This document shows positions 10,339-22,500 of a DNA stretch of 64,000 bases, in pieces. A model generated the notes under the pieces. The model had not been told where the DNA came from. It saw nothing but the letters and a program-made list of their open reading frames with translations, and did not search any database. Source of the stretch: Apoderus coryli (taxonomy: Eukaryota > Arthropoda > Insecta > Coleoptera > Attelabidae). The stretch lies in NCBI GenBank assembly GCA_911728435.2, contig OU452199.1, forward strand, positions 16,378,860 to 16,442,859. Reading direction: 5' to 3'. The translations under genes and the position numbers were made by a program. Position 1 is the stretch's first letter, and the number at the start of each line of letters is the position of its first letter.

Positions 10339-13300
10339 AGCAAGAATCTCACTCTGCAGCACGAGTAAAAAACGAAATTACTACGGAGAAATCATTATGT
10401 GTGTTATGTTCATCCAATGAAACTGAAACTGATGCAGTGGATATGCAATTATCTCCTACAACAGTAACTGAAATTGCTGCAACATCTGAGTTAACATCTG
10501 TAGTCACAACTGAGCCCTCTACAGAAGAGTCTATGAAAATTAGTGAAAGTCAACCATCGTCGTCAATAGCAGATCAAACTACATCTTTGGAAACATCAAC
10601 TGAACAGAAAATTTTAGAACAAATTTCCTTATCAACTGAGGAAAATAGTTCAGAAATTGTAAGTCAGGCATCTGAACCACCAACTAAAGTTTATGAAGAA
10701 AGTTCAGCTGAAAACATACAGTTACATTCAGACACAACTACGATCCAAAGTACTACTACAGAAAATGTCTTATCTTCCGAGAGAACAGTAATCACAGAAA
10801 TTGAAAGTTTGGAATCATCAATTGCTTCATCTAAGGAGAATGAGGAAATATCTACTGAAAAAGTAAATTTAGAAACTACAGAAAATGAATCATCAGAAAT
10901 GTCTAATGCTTCGCCTGAAGAAAATGAAACATCTATAGGGACTGAAGAAAAATCAAACACTACAGAAAAAGAAACTCTAGAGTCATCAAATACCCATAAT
11001 GAAGATGCTGAAGAGTTGGGATCTACTAACACTAAAGAATCTGTAGAGTCAACAGAAAATACATCTCTTAGTGGAACTGAAGAAAACTCGAAAACTACAG
11101 AAGATGAGCGCCTAGAATCATCAAATATTTCCACTAACGAACAATTAGAAACTACTGAGGACAACGAAAATTCGGAGTCTACGAAAAATCCAGCAACATC
11201 AAATGTTTCATTTGAAGAAAATGAAATAGCAGCAACATCTAGTGAGGCTACAGAAAAATTGGAGAGCATAGAAAATGAAAGTCTAGAATCAACTAATATA
11301 TCTACTCAAGAAAGTCAAAAAGAGCTAGGATCTACTGAATCTCAAGAAAGTATGGAGTCTACAGAAGCCGAAAAAGTAATAGGAAAAGAAACATCTAGCG
11401 AGGTTGAAGGAAGTTCAGAGGCAATTGAAAGTAAAGAAGAATCAGAATCAAATGAACCACAGCCAGCTTCAGAGATAACAGAAAATGAAAATTCCCAACC
11501 AGTTAATGTTTCAGAAGTTAATGGAAAAGAATCTGAAACTCAAAGTACAGAATCCACAGAAAAAACAAATGCTAGTTTGGAAACAGCAACTAAGGAAAAT
11601 CAAGGAACCGTTGAAGATCAAATAAACTCAGAGACGACTGAAATAGAAAGTGCTGTAACTACAGCTATACTTATCGATAATGAAAAAACAATGGTACCTG
11701 GCTCTTCAGAAACAACTGAACAAGAAGCTATACAGTTAACCATCGCAGAGGCACTACAAAAAAATAACAGTAATATTAGTACACACGAAGTAACAGAAAC
11801 AACTTTAGAAAATAGCACAATAATAAATATTGAAAATTCAGCTGGTGTGGAGCCTTCTGCTACTTTAAATTTAGAAGGCATCTCACTTGATCTCAATAAC
11901 CTTGGCATTGAAACAACTATTTTTATTAGTTTCCCTTCAAATAATATTTTGAACATTTTAACTGGTGAAAATTATTCTACTGTGTTAGAAAACAGTTCTA
12001 CAAATTTGGAAACTCACACTAGCGCTAATATAATGGAAGTTGAAACAAAAAGTATTTCTGAAGAGTCTATTCCGACAAATATAGGCATTTCTCAATCATT
12101 TGAAACGTCATCCCTTCAGAACGACAGTAGTATATGCAGCTCAGAAGAAGCAAAGGGCACTGAGTTACCTCAAACAGAAACAAAAAATGTTTCTGAAGCA
12201 GGGACTGAGAAAAATGAGTCAGAACAGACAGAAGAAACAGAGGAAAATGAAGAAAATATATCATCTGAAGGAAACATTACCAAAAATTTATCTCCAGGGG
12301 AGTTTAGTGAACAATCTGAGACTGAGGAAAATGAATCTACACCTTTTGCAACAGAAGGAACGGAGGAAACTGAAGAAAATATTGAATCATCTGAGGAAAA
12401 TACTACCAGCACAGTTGAAGAACAATCACAAAGTAGCAAAACTTTAACAACAGAAGAATCATCTCATAAGGAAATTGCACTCTCCACATTAATTCCACAA
12501 AACGAATGTGTACAAAATGGGGGAAGTGTAGAGAAATTTACTGTAGTCAATATACCTAACTTAGTTTTGGATGAAAATGATAATGTAGTTGAGAGAAACG
12601 TACAAAAAATGCTCGTTATGGTATCAAGTAAAACGTGTATGCCAGTTACAACAGTGGAATCGCCATTTAAAAATGAAGCGGATGACCAAGATACATTGTC
12701 AACTTCAGATGAAGAAACTAAACCATTAACAGATGATAATGATTCTTTGGAGACAGGAGAGAACACTACTAAAGATTCTAATTCCAATGAAGATGAAAAT
12801 TCTGAACAAGGCCAAGGCGACTCGGAATCTGAAGATGACAATAAAGATGATAATAATGACAGCGATACCTCTAACAAAAGAAAAAAGAAAGAAAGTCATG
12901 AAATTCCTGATTCGAGTCAGAACACACTAGAAGATGAAAGAAGAGAACTTGACGTACCTAAAAATAGTATACATGACATGAATATACCAAGTGTTAAAAC
13001 TGAAATATCAAGCGATCAAAGTTTTATTCAAACAGCAGAGTTTAAAAAATATGAAGATACAGGGTCAAAATTACAAATGTTAGAAATGCAGTTCACGAAG
13101 TCTACTAATCCTGAAAAAAATAAAATAGATTCAAAAAGAGAATCAGTTTTGAAGCGAGATGAAAGTGAAAACATTATAAATAATTTAGATAGCGGTCTTG
13201 ATAATCTATTAAGCAGTTCAACTGTATTTATTTCGGATGTACTAAACTCATTTCCAAGTAATGATGATGATATAGAGAATTACAAAGAAAACAACACAAT

Positions 13301-13368
13301 ATTTGTATGGAACAACTCGTTGAATTCCCAGCTAATTACAAATGATTTTGATACAAATTCAATAAATG
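10339..13368 (+). CDS. Giant mucin-like membrane protein, exon 4 (Ser/Thr/Glu-rich)
   Basis: Starts after tttttcag with two bases completing a GAG codon with exon 3. The CxxC motif LCVLC comes early (Cys codons 10398 and 10407). About 1,000 residues dominated by Ser, Thr and Glu follow, in irregular blocks such as SSEENE, TEENS and TESTE: extended, highly acidic and probably O-glycosylated. Part of the centre (about 11830-12000) is less biased, with hydrophobic strings (GIETTIFISFPSNN). The end carries KRKKKES, a KRDES dibasic site and two short hydrophobic repeats (SSTVFISDVLNSF, NNTIFVWNNSLNS) that resemble the following mini-exons. I end the exon at AAT G|GTGTTT, phase 1; the frame itself runs on to 13403, and this donor is weak. 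Confidence 0.75.
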
Positions 13369-13427
13369 GTGTTTATTTGGTCTTACAATCATGCACATTT
13401 TAAAAACTAATATATGGAAATTTTCAG

Positions 13428-13532
13428 GTGTAACAGAAGATTTAGAAAATAGCTTTAATCAATCATCACTTTTTATTGTGTTAAATAGTTCTTCAGCAGC
13501 AGATAATGATGATTTCGGGAATCCAGATGCTG
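13428..13532 (+). CDS. Giant mucin-like membrane protein, mini-exon 5 (module a)
   Basis: A 105-nt exon bounded by ttttcag and G|GTGAGT, phase 1 on both sides. It encodes about 35 residues with the core SSLFIVLNSSS and an acidic end (NDDFGNPDAG). The layout (acidic/polar, then Ser-Ser-hydrophobic strand, then polar/acidic) is shared with the next two exons, suggesting a duplicated module. Confidence 0.7.
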
Positions 13533-14049
13533 GTGAGTCAATACCGTATATTATTTATCATCATAAAAGCCCTTGTTATAGATATAATTAAAAATGATTA
13601 AGTGTAAAACAAAATATATAATTTCAAGGCTGACGTTTAAAATTTCACTTTATCTTCTTCAATAACGTATTTCTAGAAGCTCGATGAAAGTGTTTATCTT
13701 AATTTTTTAACATATAAATTGTAGTAACTACTTGTTGTTTCAAGAGTATCATTTAATTATTCACTTTTTAGCGAAACATTTCTTTTGAAAGCTTCCTGTA
13801 CAGTAATCTGACTTATGACGATGTGACAGTTTGTTATTATTGGAGTTGCGGAAGACCACCACCGGCGTGAAGGGTCAGATTTTATGGTAATAGAGTCGAC
13901 GTTTTCTCAGCTAACCAGAACGCTTCGCATTGTGGTGAAGCTTGCACAGATATTTTTGCCACAAACTTTTGTAGAACTATTAAAATATTTACAATTTTGA
14001 TTAAAGCACAATAATCGAATAATAATATTTAAAATAAAAAATGTGACAT

Positions 14050-14993
14050 GTAATTTCAATCATCATCATCATCAACATTCACTCGTTAACGAGTGTGAAT
14101 CACTCCAACTCAGGGATTTCTGTTGTGAACCCTAAGATGGCTAAACAAACCGATCGTCGAGCCGCAAATCCTGTCACAAAATTGACACACCCAATCACCA
14201 CCATTCACCGGCTGTTGTAGGTGCGCTGCCCCATTGATGCCTCCTTTCTATGTTGTCTCTTTGCATCCTCATGTCGTCGACGCTTGATGGTCTTCGTAAA
14301 TGGTACGCCTCCATCTCGGTCTGTCGTTCGCGATCTGCTCCCAGTTTTTCACATCTAAGCCACACTTCTCTCGTCGTCAGACGGCCAAAAGATGCGTTTG
14401 CCCATCTTATACGATGCTGAATTTCATCATCGATATTTGCGTTCGCCGGGAGAATGCTGCCTAGGTAAGGGAACCTCTCGATGTTCTGAAGTCTGTCTCC
14501 GTTAACTCGAATATGTGGTGGGACAGCCGACAGCCACAGTGTTTGGTGCAGGCTGATAGATAATCTGTATTTTCTGTATATTCAGTTCTAGCCCGATACT
14601 CCTGTATGTGCTGTTAAATGTATTTAGTATATATTGAAGATCCTTTTCTGTATCAGCTACGACAACATTGTCATCCGCGTATTGAAGCCCAATTACTGAT
14701 GTAGATACGATCTTCGTCCCAGCTTGCAGTCTACGAAAGTTGAAGAGTCCGCCGCCATCAAATCTGTAGACGATCTCTATTCCCCCCGTAAGTTCATTCG
14801 TAACAAGGTGAATTACCGTTCCCACAAGCACCGAAAACAAAGTCGGTGTAATGACACAACCCTGTTTTACGCCAGTTTTTATTGGAAAGGGCACTCCCGG
14901 TCCGTTGCTGTTTAGAATTCAATATCCAGAGCTTCACGGTTAACGGATTCGAACGCCTTGACAAGGTCTATAAAACTCATGTATAGAACGCCA
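14050..14993 (-). mobile_element. 5'-truncated non-LTR retrotransposon (RT fragment)
   Basis: The minus-strand ORF at 14502-14894 encodes reverse-transcriptase motifs: GVKQGCVITPTLFS (motif 4 region) and LQYADDNVVVADTE with the catalytic YADD. The element ends at low coordinates in a short atc microsatellite (about 14060) after a sequence nearly shared with the 3' end of the copy at 42889-46660 (cattcactcg, ctccaactcagg). The 5' side stops abruptly near 14993. Inserted in intron 5. Confidence 0.8.
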
Positions 14994-15111
14994 CCATTTT
15001 AAAAATGTTTCACTAATTACTGTGATACTAACCAAAATTTTAACGCGAAACATCGTATTTAACAAAATATTACTTTGATTTATTCTTTTATTGTTTATAT
15101 ATTATTTTTAG

Positions 15112-15210
15112 GTCAAAACATTGATATTAGTGTGACTGAGTCATCATTTTTCATATTTCTCAACATCACACCATCGACGTCCCTCAATGAATCAACAAAT
15201 TGTGATTCGG
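15112..15210 (+). CDS. Giant mucin-like membrane protein, mini-exon 6 (module b)
   Basis: A 99-nt exon between atttttag and TCG G|GTATTT, phase 1 on both sides. It encodes about 33 residues with the core SSFFIFLNITPS, clearly like module a, plus an NES sequon and one Cys near the end (NCDSG). Confidence 0.7.
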
Positions 15211-15269
15211 GTATTTATTTTGGTTAATTATTTTATTATCAAGTAGTGGCATAACTGTTTTAATACTAG

Positions 15270-15377
15270 GTTCATCTAATAAAGAAGATATTCAAAATCA
15301 AACGGTTTCTGAAGGGTCAAGCTACTTGAAATTTCAAATCCCTAAACTAAGGAATGCTTCAGATTATGATTCAGAAG
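15270..15377 (+). CDS. Giant mucin-like membrane protein, mini-exon 7 (module c)
   Basis: A 108-nt exon between aatactag and GAA G|GTAATA, phase 1 on both sides. It encodes about 36 residues with the core SSYLKFQIPKLRN and an acidic end (DYDSEG). The intron before it is only 59 nt (15211-15269), short but normal for insects. Confidence 0.65.
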
Positions 15378-16008
15378 GTAATATGTTGTTAGAATAAATA
15401 ATAGGACTTTGGGCAAAAATAATAAATTATTACAAAAAAAAAACAGATCAATGATGGTATCAAGTCTGTTAGGCCAGAAATATAAATAAATAAGTACCTA
15501 ATAAAGAATATTGTTGGAATTTTTTATCGAGACTATACAGGGATTTTGAATTTGAAAAAAAAACCGTTTTTTTGCGAATATAGGGGTAGTGGGTGTTTGC
15601 CTCCCCAATTTCTACGTCACTGGAAAAAGTACGGTTTTAAGATACCCATTTAACCCGTCAATGTTTTCTACATAAATAAGGTTATTTCGGTCACAAGTCT
15701 AAAGTTGACCGTTTTCGAGGAAAATCAACTTGTTCTAATAATTAAACGTGAACTTCAAAATTGCAAAATTAAAAAAAAATTAAGAAATGATAGAAAACTT
15801 GACTTTTCAAAATTCTCCAAAGCGTAAAAAAGTAACAGCGTTCTTTTAAAAAAAATTAATAATTTTTTTATCAACTAGGGTTTAAATTTTCAAACAAAAG
15901 TTACCTCCTGACAAAAGAACAATTAGTTTGTTGTTTGTTTATTAAAAATAAAAAAATATCATTAAGTTTGTACCTGCAAAAAGTAAATTTGTATTACAAA
16001 ATTAAAAA

Positions 16009-16470
16009 TATGAATAATTACACAAACGCTGAAATGTGCGGAATGTACGGAATGGCGAGCGGTAATTCACCAACGATAATGGGAGAATAGAAGTTTTAAG
16101 AATACTGCTGATAATGGGCGGCCTATGGAAATTGCTGTCCCGAACGAAGTTGAATAAAATCCGTCCACAATTACCAGAAAAATAGCTCACAACTTAAACG
16201 AACCTCACTCGACGGTTTCGAGAATTTTGAAAAGAAAACTTTTGTATCCCTACCATATCCAAAGATTACAAGCCTTATTGTAGATGGATGCAAGACAAAA
16301 TAGCTCAAAATCCTCAGCTTGGAGCCGAAGTTCTGTTTATCGATGAAGCATCTCTCGAGAGAGATTGTATTTTGAATTTTCACAATAACCACATACGGGC
16401 TGAAGAAAATCCACATTTGCATATTGTCAAAAATAATATTCGACTATTTCACAAAATAACATTAAAACTA
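16009..16470 (+). pseudogene. DDE-transposase relic (family also at 55355-55690)
   Basis: Across broken frames the strand reads YTNAEMCGMYGMASGN, then NEPHSTVSRILKRK, LLYPYHIQRLQALL and EVLFIDEASLERDCI with NNHIRAEENPH. These match the usual order in an insect transposase family of the Tc1/mariner-IS630 type: N-terminal helix-turn-helix, a YPYHIQR linker, then the FTDEA-type first catalytic Asp block. Several stops and frame breaks are present and the rest of the catalytic domain is missing. Confidence 0.6.
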
Positions 16471-16574
16471 TAAAACGATACATTATGTAATATAATATGC
16501 TGTTAACACACCTCACTCATTGTGAAATAACTACTTAAATACAATATTTAAATTTCTTCTTTTTTTTATTTCAG

Positions 16575-19500
16575 CATTATCCAGCCTAAGCAGTGTCCAA
16601 ATAAATTCAACAATATATATGACCCCGAGGAGCCAAGGGACAGAAAGCGACCATTTGACTAATGTACAAACTGAAACTACTAATCAGCTTAGCAATAATA
16701 TTACTGAAATGGAAGAGACGAAAGATATGTTGGGATGGACTTCAATGAAAAAGTTAAACGTAACGATATGCCAGGTGTGTTCTTCATATGAGTCGAAAGA
16801 CAATATCTCATCTAACAATAGCGATATCTTAACAACGCAAGTTAGCGCTATATCACAAATGAATAGTTCTGGAATATCCACGATATCTGTTAATGCTGAA
16901 AGTGGTAGTAAGTCCACTACAATAAAAACAATCAGCTCAGTAATATCTACGGTTCCAGCTAGTAAAGAAATTAATACTAATCCTACTTTAACTGAAACAA
17001 TCAGCTCAGATATCTCTATGTCTGATGAGTTAACAACTGTTTCTACAGAAAATACAATGACAAAACATATTATAACAGAGTCTACTTTATGTGAAATTTG
17101 TGAAAATCTGGATGTCATGAAATCGGAAAAATCCAACTTTAATGACTTGGAAACTACGGAAATTATACTTACTACTGCTACTACTTCATATGAGTCGAAC
17201 GACAATATCTCATCTAAGAGTAGCGATATCTTAACAACACAAGTTAGCGCTATATCACACTTGAATACTGCTGTAATATCCACGATATCTACTAATGCTG
17301 AAAGTGAGAGCGATACCACTACAATAAAAACAATCAGCTCAATAATATCTACGCTTCCAGCTAGTACAGAAATTAATACTAATCCTACTTTAACTCAATC
17401 AATCAGCTCAGATCTCTCTATGTCTGATGAGGTTACTACTGTTTCTACAGAAGGTAGTGATTCCACTACAATAAAAGCAATCAGCTCAGTAATATCTACG
17501 CTTGCAGCTACTACAGAAATTAATACTAATCCTACTTTGACTCAAACAATCAGCTCAGATCTCTCCGTGTCTGATGAGCTTACTACTGTTTCTACAGAAG
17601 CTAATGATTCCACTACAATAAAAACAATCAGCTCAGTAATATCTACGATTCCAGCTATTACCGAAATTAATACTAATCCTACTTTAACTCAAACAATCAG
17701 CTCAGATCTCTCCATGTCTGATGAGGTTACTACTGTTTCTACAAAAGGTAATGATTCCACTACAATAAAAACAATCAGCTCAGTAATATCTACGCTTCCA
17801 GCTACTACAGAAATTAATACTAATCCTACTTTAACTCAAACAATCAGCTCAGATCTCTCCATGTCTGATGAGGTTACTACTGTTTCTACAGAAGCTAATG
17901 ATTCCACTACAATAAAAACAATCAGCTCAGTAATATCTACGCTTCCAGCTAGTACAGAAATTAATACTAATCCTACTTTAACTCAAACAATCAGCTCAGA
18001 TCTATCCATATCTGATGAGGTTACTGCTGTTTCTACAGAAGGTAGTGATTCCACTACAATAAAAACAATCAGCTCAGTAATATCTACGCTTCCAGCTACT
18101 ACAGAAATTAATACTAGTCCTACTTTAACTCAAACAATCAGCTCAGATCTCTCCATGTCTCATGAGGTTACTACTGTTTCTACAGAAGCTAATGATTCCA
18201 CTACAATAAAAACAATCAGCTCAGTAATATCTACGCTTCCAGCTAGTGCAGAAATTAATACTAATCCTACTTTAACTCAAACAATCAGCTCAGATATCTC
18301 CATGTCTGATGAGGTTACTACTGTTTCTACAGAAGCTAATGATTCCACTACAATAAAAACAATCATCTCAGTAATATCTACGCTTCCAGCTAGTACCGAA
18401 ATTAATACTAATCCTACTTTAACTCAAACAATCAGTTCAGATCTCTCTATCTCTGATGAGGTTACTACTGTTTCTACAGAAAATACAATGACAAAACATA
18501 TTATAACAGAGTCTACTTTATGTGAAATTTGCGAAAATATGGATATCATTAAATCGGAAAACTCTAACCTTAGTGACCTGGAAACTACCGAAACTATACT
18601 TACTAGTGGGGATCAAACTACAGAAACTCCTGGTGTGTTCTCAGGAACCTTCACAAAAAGTTCTTCGTATCTTAATAGTAATAAAACTCCCAGTATGAGT
18701 AGTCTTAATCAAAAAGAAACGTCAGTTGTTATAGAATCTACCACTAAAACTCAACAAACAGGTAGCCAGAAAGAACAGTCTTCTGCAGAAACAACACTTG
18801 TTACAAATTCTACAGTGGCAGCAATGAAAGACACAGAAAAAAACAAAGTATCCTTTAGTTCTTCACCACGCGAAGAAGGTGTATCAACTGAACAGTCAGT
18901 TACAGTGTCCGATAGAGAATTAACATCAAACATGGTTAATTTAGTTTCTGAAGTATCAAGTAACGCGTCTGAAATAAACACAATTAAAGTGAATTCAGTT
19001 ACTCCACAAACAGTATCAGTGACAATTAGTGCAGAGACCATTGGAAGTCAAATTTCAAACACTACAATATCTGAATCCTTGACTACTAAAGAAGAGGAAA
19101 CAAGAAAATACTCTCAGAACACTAATGTAGAAAAAATAGATCTAGAAAACACTAGTAGTATTATTGTGTCCGAAATTACTGCTACAGACCAAACAACACA
19201 GTATTCTACTACGTCTAATGGGTCTACTGAAATCATTGAAACTGTATCAGTGTCAACCAGCACACCAGTACAACATTCCACTTTGGAGAAGGTAATAAGT
19301 AGCACTGAAAAATATACAAGTATCAATGAATCAACCACATCGTTGGAACAGAGTACCGCCACAACAAGGTTGAGTAAAATTACAGAAGATCTGTCAGTAT
19401 CTGAGTACCTGAATTCGTCTACAAGTGATACACATAGCACTACTCTAGTAACTTCAATAACGCTAAATTCCGAAGTCAGTATTTCTAATGATGGAAAAAC

Positions 19501-22500
19501 AACAGAAAACAAACCCTTAAAAATCGAAAACACAATATCTAGTAAATTATTTTCTGAAGCCTTATCTACTGAGTCTACAGTCAGCAATGGTAATAAAACT
19601 GAATCTCATATGAGTAACCCACAATTAACTACTACTGTTATCACTGACGAATCAACAACTCCAGTTTCGAATACATTAACAACAAGAATCATAATACAAT
19701 CTTCCCCTGAGGCAGAAACACAACAATCTGTATCGTCAACAGAGAAAACTTCTGTTAATACAGAAGAGAATACAGATTCTGCTAAATCATATTCTAGTGA
19801 AAAACAAACATTGAAAATCACGATTTCGAATGTTGAAAAAACAACAGAAAGCAAACCCTTAAAAATAGGAAACACAATATCTAGTAAATTATTTTCTGAA
19901 GCGTTATCTACTGAGTCTACAGTCAACAATGCTAGTAAAACGGAATCTCATATGAGTAAGCCACAATTAACTACTACTGCTATCACTGAGGAATCAACAA
20001 CTCCAATTTCGAATACATTAACAACAAGAAACATAACATATTCTTCCCTTGAGCCTGAAACTCAACAATCTCTATCGTCAACAGAGAAAACTTCTGTTAA
20101 TACGGACGAGAATTCAGATGCTTCTAAATCATATCCTAGTGAAAAAGAAACAGTTAAAATCACGATTTCTAATATTGGGAAAACAACAGAAAACAAACCC
20201 TTAAAAATCGAAAACACAATATCTAGTAAATTATTTTCTGAAGCGTTATCTACTGAGTCTACAGTCAACAATGCTAGTAAAACGGAATCTCATATGAGTA
20301 AGCCGCAATTAACTACTACTGCTATCACTGAGGAATCAACAACTCCAATTTCGAATACATTAACAACAAGAAACATAACATATTCTTCCCTTGAGCCTGA
20401 AACTCAACAATCTCTATCGTCAACAGAGAAAACTTCTGTTAAGACGGACGAGAATTCAGATGCTTCTAAATCATATCCTAGTGAAAAAGAAACAGTTAAA
20501 ATCACGATTTCTAATGTTGGGAAAACAACAGAAAACAAACTCTTAAATATCGAAAACACCATATCTACTGAGTCTACAGTCAACAATGGTAGTAAAACTG
20601 AATATCATATGAGTAAGCCACAATTAACTACTACTGCTATCACTGAGGAATCAACAACTTCAGTTTCGAATACATTAACAACAAGAAAAATAACATATTC
20701 TTCCCTTGAGCCCGAAACACAACAATCTTTATCGTCAACAGAGAAAACTTCTGTTAATACGGAAGAAAATCCAGAAGCTTCTAAATCATATTCTAGTGAA
20801 AAAGAAACAGTTCAAATCACTATTTCTAATGGTGGAAAAACAACAGAAAACAAACCTGTAAAAATAGAAAACACAATTTTATCTAGTAATTTATCTTCTG
20901 AAGCGTTATCTACTGATTCTACAGTCACCAGTGGTAGTAAAACTGAATCTCATATGAGTAAGCCCCAATTAACTACTGCTACTAAAGTCACTTTGGAATC
21001 ATTAACAACTCCAGTTTCGAAAACATTAATAACAAAAAAAGTAAAGCCAGAAACACAACAATCTTTATCGTCAACAGAGAAAACTTCTATTTATTCGAGA
21101 GACCATACAGATGCTTCTAAATCATATTTTACTAAAATAGAGAAATATAAATCCAGTATTGCTCATGTTGGAAAAACAACAGAAAAGAATGATGCAGACC
21201 ATATTAACAATGATAATAGTAAAATTGAAATCCAGATGAGTAAGCCACAAACAACTACTACTATTGCTGAACAATCATCAACAACTGCAGTTTCAAACAC
21301 ATTAACAACAAGGAACATAATCTATTCTTCTCTTGAGTCAGAAACAGAACAATCTTTATCTCCAACAGAAAAAACTTCTGTTTCTACGAAAGAGAGTACA
21401 GATGCTTCTAAATCATATTCTAGCAAAAAAGAAACATTTGAAACCACTATTTCTAATGTTGAAAAAACAACAGAAACTAAACACTTAAATACCGAAACTA
21501 CAACTGAACGTAGCACAATATCGATGCTCTCTACTACTTTGAAAAATGTGACACCAATCACAAATGTAGATATAATTATAACAACAAAAACCAATGAAAA
21601 CTCTGATACTGAACAAACATTATGTGAACCATGCGATGGAAATTCATCTGAAGAAAATGTACTAGAAGCATTGGAAAGGACATCACCAGAAGAATTTATT
21701 AATGAGGTTACAAAAACGGGGTTAGTAAGTACCTCAGACAATTCGACACAGTCTATTCAAAAAGCTACTACAGTAAGTCGTGAAGTAAAAAAATCCATTC
21801 TGACCACAAAACAAACGAAACGTGGAGTTTCAAATAAAGCATATAATACAGTAGAAAAAAATCATTTTAAAACCAAACGTACTAAGCAGCTTTATAAACA
21901 TCATAAAAGACTTGTACATCCTATGAGAAACTCTAATAAAAAGAGAGCTAATTTTTATCCACACAAAAGACGATTGTTAAGTGTGGACGATATAGACGAA
22001 ACAACAGAATTTTACAATGGGTTTTTGTCAGAAACATTAGACGGAGATATAGACGTTGGTAACTTTTTTACGGAAACCCCAATTGTTCTAAATAAATCGG
22101 GAGAAGATGCATTGGACTATGTTGTTCCTACTACTGAGAACATCGATATGTCAATTTTAGCTGCTACCGAAATCGATGACGATTTCTCAACTGATATTTT
22201 AGAAAAATATAATCTAGGTTATCGCATACCTAAATTTGGCAGAAGTGTTAAAAAGTCTACTAAATATCCTTCAAAATTTGACTGGCCAGATGAATTTGAT
22301 GACATTGAAAGTGAAAGTGAGACTGATGTATCCTCAGAAGTAACAACTATCCTGGATGTGAAAAACGAAAATATAAATCAAGCGGAGATTTCTTCTACAT
22401 CTATTAAGAATGTAGTTAAATTAATTACTTCAGAACAGACATCAAAAGGTGAAATTAGTTTATCTACTCATAATGAAATTCCCAAAAAGTTATTTGAAAT

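Noticed and set aside
10691..12877. Minus-strand ORFs over exon 4
   Set aside because: Compositional shadows of the sense frame.
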